A stretch of DNA of 64,000 bases. It comes from Azomonas tarimensis (GTDB lineage Bacteria; Pseudomonadota; Gammaproteobacteria; Pseudomonadales; Pseudomonadaceae). The translations under genes and the position numbers were made by a program. Position 1 is the first letter of the stretch. Every line of letters begins with the position of its first letter. Below the pieces are notes generated by a model, which worked only from the letters and a program-made list of their open reading frames with translations, made no database searches and was not told the DNA's origin. Below, piece after piece: positions 61,455-64,000 of this stretch. The stretch covers positions 62,001 through 126,000 of the forward strand of contig NZ_JBHRXZ010000022.1 of assembly GCF_042648805.1 (NCBI RefSeq), written 5' to 3'.

Positions 61455-62828
61455 GTGAAAATCATCATCCTGGGTGCGGGACAGGTGGGCGGGACCCTTG
61501 CCGAACACCTGGCCAGCGAAGCCAACGACATCACCATCGTCGACACCGACGCCGACCGCCTGCGCGACCTCAATGATCGCTTGGACATCCGTACCGTGGT
61601 CGGCCGCGGCTCCTTTCCGACCGTGCTGCGCCAGGCCGGCGCCGACGACGCGGACATGCTGGTGGCGGTGACCAACAGCGACGAAACCAACATGGTCGCC
61701 TGCCAGGTCGCCTTTACCCTGTTCCATACCCCGACCAAGATCGCCCGGGTGCGCGAGGCGGCCTACCTGGTGCGCGGCGACCTGTTCGACAACGAGGCGA
61801 TTCCGGTCGACGTACTGATCAGCCCCGAGCAACTGGTCACCAATTACATCAAGCGGCTGATCGAATACCCCGGCTCGCTGCAGGTGATCGACTTCGCCCA
61901 GGGCAAGGCCCAGCTGGTGGCGGTCAAGGCCTATTACGGTGGCCCGCTGGTGGGCCAGGAGTTGCGCCAGCTAAAAAACCACATGCCCAACGTGGACACC
62001 CGCGTGGCGGCGATCTTCCGCCGCAACCGGCCGATCCTGCCCAAGGGCGACACCGTCATCGAGGCGGACGACGAAGTGTTCTTCATTGCCGCCAAGGCCC
62101 ATATCCGCGCTGTCATGAGCGAGATGCGGCGGATCGAGGACAGCTACAAGCGGATCGTCATCGCTGGCGGCGGCAACATCGGCGAGCGCTTGGCCGAGGC
62201 CATCGAGAGTCGCTATCAGGTCAAGATCATCGAGATGAACCCGTCTCGCTGCCGGCATCTGTCCGATGTCCTGGACAGTGCCATCGTGCTTCAGGGCAGC
62301 GCCTCGGACCGCGACCTGCTGGTGGAGGAAAACGTCAACGAGGCGGACATCTTCCTCGCCCTGACCAATGACGACGAAGCCAACATCATGTCCTCGCTGC
62401 TGGCCAAGCGGCTCGGCGCGCGCAAGGTGATGAGCATCATCAACAACCCCGCCTACGTCGACCTCATCCAGGGCGGCGAGATCGACGTGGCCATCAGCCC
62501 GCAGTTGGCCACCATCGGCTCGCTACTGACCCACGTGCGTCGTGGCGACATCGTCAGCGCCCATTCCCTGCGGCGAGGCGCGGCGGAAGCCATCGAAGTC
62601 ATCGCCCACGGCGATGCCCGCTCGAGCAAGGTGGTAGGCCGCACCATCGACCGCATTGGCCTGCCGCCCGGCACCACCATCGGCGCGGTGATCCGCGACG
62701 AAGAGGTATTGATCGCCCATGACAATACGGTAATCGAATCGGGCGACCATGTGATCCTGTTCCTTGTGGACAAGAAGCACATCCGCGATGTGGAGCGCCT
62801 GTTCCAGGCGGGACTGACGTTCTTCTGA
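61455..62828 (+). CDS. trkA: Trk potassium uptake regulatory protein TrkA
   Basis: A 457-residue peripheral membrane protein that gates the Trk potassium transporter according to NAD(H). It has two tandem RCK units: IIILGAGQVGGTLAEHLA with DIRTVVGRGS in the first and IVIAGGGNIGERLAEAIE in the second, each followed by a TrkA-C domain. The start is GTG at 61455, with GAGGAG upstream. It lies 43 bases after rsmB; no trkH is nearby. Confidence 0.97.
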   Translation: MKIIILGAGQVGGTLAEHLASEANDITIVDTDADRLRDLNDRLDIRTVVGRGSFPTVLRQAGADDADMLVAVTNSDETNMVACQVAFTLFHTPTKIARVREAAYLVRGDLFDNEAIPVDVLISPEQLVTNYIKRLIEYPGSLQVIDFAQGKAQLVAVKAYYGGPLVGQELRQLKNHMPNVDTRVAAIFRRNRPILPKGDTVIEADDEVFFIAAKAHIRAVMSEMRRIEDSYKRIVIAGGGNIGERLAEAIESRYQVKIIEMNPSRCRHLSDVLDSAIVLQGSASDRDLLVEENVNEADIFLALTNDDEANIMSSLLAKRLGARKVMSIINNPAYVDLIQGGEIDVAISPQLATIGSLLTHVRRGDIVSAHSLRRGAAEAIEVIAHGDARSSKVVGRTIDRIGLPPGTTIGAVIRDEEVLIAHDNTVIESGDHVILFLVDKKHIRDVERLFQAGLTFF

Positions 62829-62846
62829 TCGGCCCGGAGCCCGGCC

Positions 62847-63119
62847 CTACGACTCCTCGCGGCGGACAAAGCGCAGGCCGGCGCCTTCGGCGTCGACGCG
62901 CATCACTTCCATCTCCAGCAGGGGCGCCGGAATCGGCAGGTCCTGAACCTGGCCGGTGACCAGCGTGCCGCAGCTCAGGTTGGCCAGCAGCGGGTGCTTG
63001 ACGTACACCCCGCCATCGGAGAGGTCGCGGGTCTGCGCCACCACTTCGCCAAGGCTCTCGTGACAGATCCGGATTCGGCAATTCAGATTGGTGCGCGGGT
63101 GCTGCCGCATGTTTTTCAT
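62847..63119 (-). CDS. PilZ-domain protein
   Basis: A 90-residue single-domain protein. MRQHPRTNLNCRIRI carries an arginine pattern like the RxxxR c-di-GMP motif (RQHPR), and TRDLSDGGVYVKHP corresponds to the D/NxSxxG motif. Both halves of the PilZ ligand site are therefore present, so it probably binds cyclic di-GMP. AAGGAGGTGG nine bases upstream decides the start at 63119. It converges with trkA and follows the acyltransferase gene in the opposite order to transcription. Confidence 0.83.
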   Translation of the reverse strand: MKNMRQHPRTNLNCRIRICHESLGEVVAQTRDLSDGGVYVKHPLLANLSCGTLVTGQVQDLPIPAPLLEMEVMRVDAEGAGLRFVRREES

Positions 63120-63139
63120 CTGCTTTCCACCTCCTTGCG

Positions 63140-64000
63140 TCAATACCAGCGCGCTTCTCCGGGGGGCCGTTTCTTGAAGCGCTTCATGGTCCACATGTAC
63201 TGGCTGGGCCAGGTACGCACGTAGCGCTCCACCACCCGGCTCATCGCAGCGACCCCGGTTGCCGGTTCGAGACTGTACATGGCATCCGGCGCCGCTTCGA
63301 TAATTACTTTATAGCCCGAGCCGTCCTCCAGGCGCACCGCGTGCAGGAACACCCCGAGCGCCTTGCCACCGGCGAGCATGCCGGGAACGAACTTGCTGCT
63401 CAGCGCCTGGGTAGCGAAAAAGGGCACGAAGATGCCGCTGGCCTCGGACGGCTCCGGATCGGCCGGGATTCCCACCACACCGCCCCGGCGCACTTCCTTG
63501 ATCACGCTGAGAATCCCTTCTCGGGTGGACGGCGCGACCCGGTTGCCGAGCTGCACCCGCTGCACCCGCAGCAACTCGTCCACTGCCTTGAGCTTGGGCG
63601 GTCGGTAGAAGATGATCGGATTGCACTGCGAGCAGAAGAAATGGTTGAGCATCTCCCAGTTGCCCAGATGGCTGGTGATGCCGACCACCCCCTTGCCCGA
63701 GGCCAGCGCTTCCTGCAGCACCTCGAGCCCTTCCACCTCACGCACCAGTGCCAGCGACTTTTCCGGCGGCCAGATCCAGGCGCAGGCGCTCTCGGCCAGG
63801 GTCTTGCCGGTGTCTTTCAGGGTTCGACCAAGCAACGCCTGCTGCTCGGCCGCACTCAGCTCGGGAAAGCACCTGGACAGGTTGATTCGCGCCACTTTCC
63901 GCGAGCGGTTGGGCAGTCGCCACATCAGCCAGCCGATCAGCCCGCCGAGTCGCTGCACCATCGGCCAGGGCAGGCTGGCCAGGGCGCGCAACAGGCCGAC
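63140..64000 (-). CDS. Lipid A biosynthesis acyltransferase (LpxL/HtrB-like), 5' end missing
   Basis: At least 287 codons with the stop at 63140; the frame is still open at the window edge, so the true start may lie outside (VGLLRALASLPW is the first visible stretch). It is a late acyltransferase adding a secondary acyl chain to lipid A. GITSHLGNWEMLN contains the HX4D/E-type catalytic motif as H-LGNWE, followed by IIFYRPPKLKAVDELL and VVGIPADPEPSEASGIFVPFF. A P. aeruginosa homologue occupies a similar place near oriC. Confidence 0.85.
   Translation of the reverse strand, partial: VGLLRALASLPWPMVQRLGGLIGWLMWRLPNRSRKVARINLSRCFPELSAAEQQALLGRTLKDTGKTLAESACAWIWPPEKSLALVREVEGLEVLQEALASGKGVVGITSHLGNWEMLNHFFCSQCNPIIFYRPPKLKAVDELLRVQRVQLGNRVAPSTREGILSVIKEVRRGGVVGIPADPEPSEASGIFVPFFATQALSSKFVPGMLAGGKALGVFLHAVRLEDGSGYKVIIEAAPDAMYSLEPATGVAAMSRVVERYVRTWPSQYMWTMKRFKKRPPGEARWY

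Overview
The window reads as a high-GC gammaproteobacterial chromosome of the Pseudomonadaceae. Three observations support this: a malonate decarboxylase operon in the Pseudomonas order mdcA-B-C-D, a divergent trpI/trpBA locus, and blocks whose gene order recalls the oriC-proximal region of P. aeruginosa (aroE-hemF-qor-tsaC-dprA-LysM-def-fmt-rsmB-trkA near 52.7-62.8 kb; trpI-trpB-trpA at 26.5-29.7 kb). A 689-residue stand-alone trehalose synthase of the type described from P. stutzeri hints at the Stutzerimonas/P. stutzeri group, but the genus is an inference. No rRNA, tRNA, complete insertion sequence, prophage or CRISPR array was seen.

Layout. 0-3 kb: start of the malonate decarboxylase operon (minus strand). 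3.2-9.3 kb: bicupin, phospholipase D-type lipoprotein, FAD-dependent amine oxidase, trmB, thiG-thiS and a DUF423 membrane protein, all minus. 9.4-19.5 kb, plus: mtgA, a PAS-GGDEF-EAL protein, a CHASE-PAS hybrid histidine kinase, osmC, a frameshifted small gene, a hexose-6-phosphate mutarotase, gabD and a REC-HDOD protein. 19.4-25.1 kb, minus: five tightly packed genes (glycosyltransferase, UDP-galactopyranose mutase, clan GH-A glycosidase, ABC exporter, KTSC protein), with galE divergent at 25.5 kb. 26.5-29.7 kb: trpI/trpBA.

29.8-38.3 kb, minus, is the most distinctive part. It is one operon containing a BMP-type ABC importer (binding protein, two permeases, fused double ATPase), a formamidase-type nitrilase, a biuret amidohydrolase (BiuH), a second isochorismatase-fold hydrolase that may be a triuret hydrolase, an AtzH-like (DUF3225) protein and a GntR/FCD regulator. 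A near-consensus sigma-54 promoter followed directly by a 12-bp palindrome (a plausible GntR operator) precedes the first gene. I interpret this as a nitrogen-regulated system for importing and breaking down condensed ureas. Upstream of it, 38.6-38.8 kb holds a chimera: a frameshifted 5' piece of a yghU-type gene joined to 46 bp copied from trpA.

38.9-52.6 kb: DUF885 peptidase, NYN/LOTUS protein, DoxX, pgm with an overlapping histidine kinase gene, treS, and a compact cluster of SagB-like double nitroreductase, rhodanese-ankyrin fusion, NifX-domain protein, an unrecognised 123-residue protein and a GST. 52.7-64 kb is housekeeping: shikimate, haem, tRNA modification, DNA uptake, formylmethionine cycle, rRNA methylation, potassium uptake, a PilZ protein and a lipid A acyltransferase cut by the window end.

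Boundaries come from reading frames, overlaps and Shine-Dalgarno sites. Function calls rest on motifs recognised by eye, without database searches.
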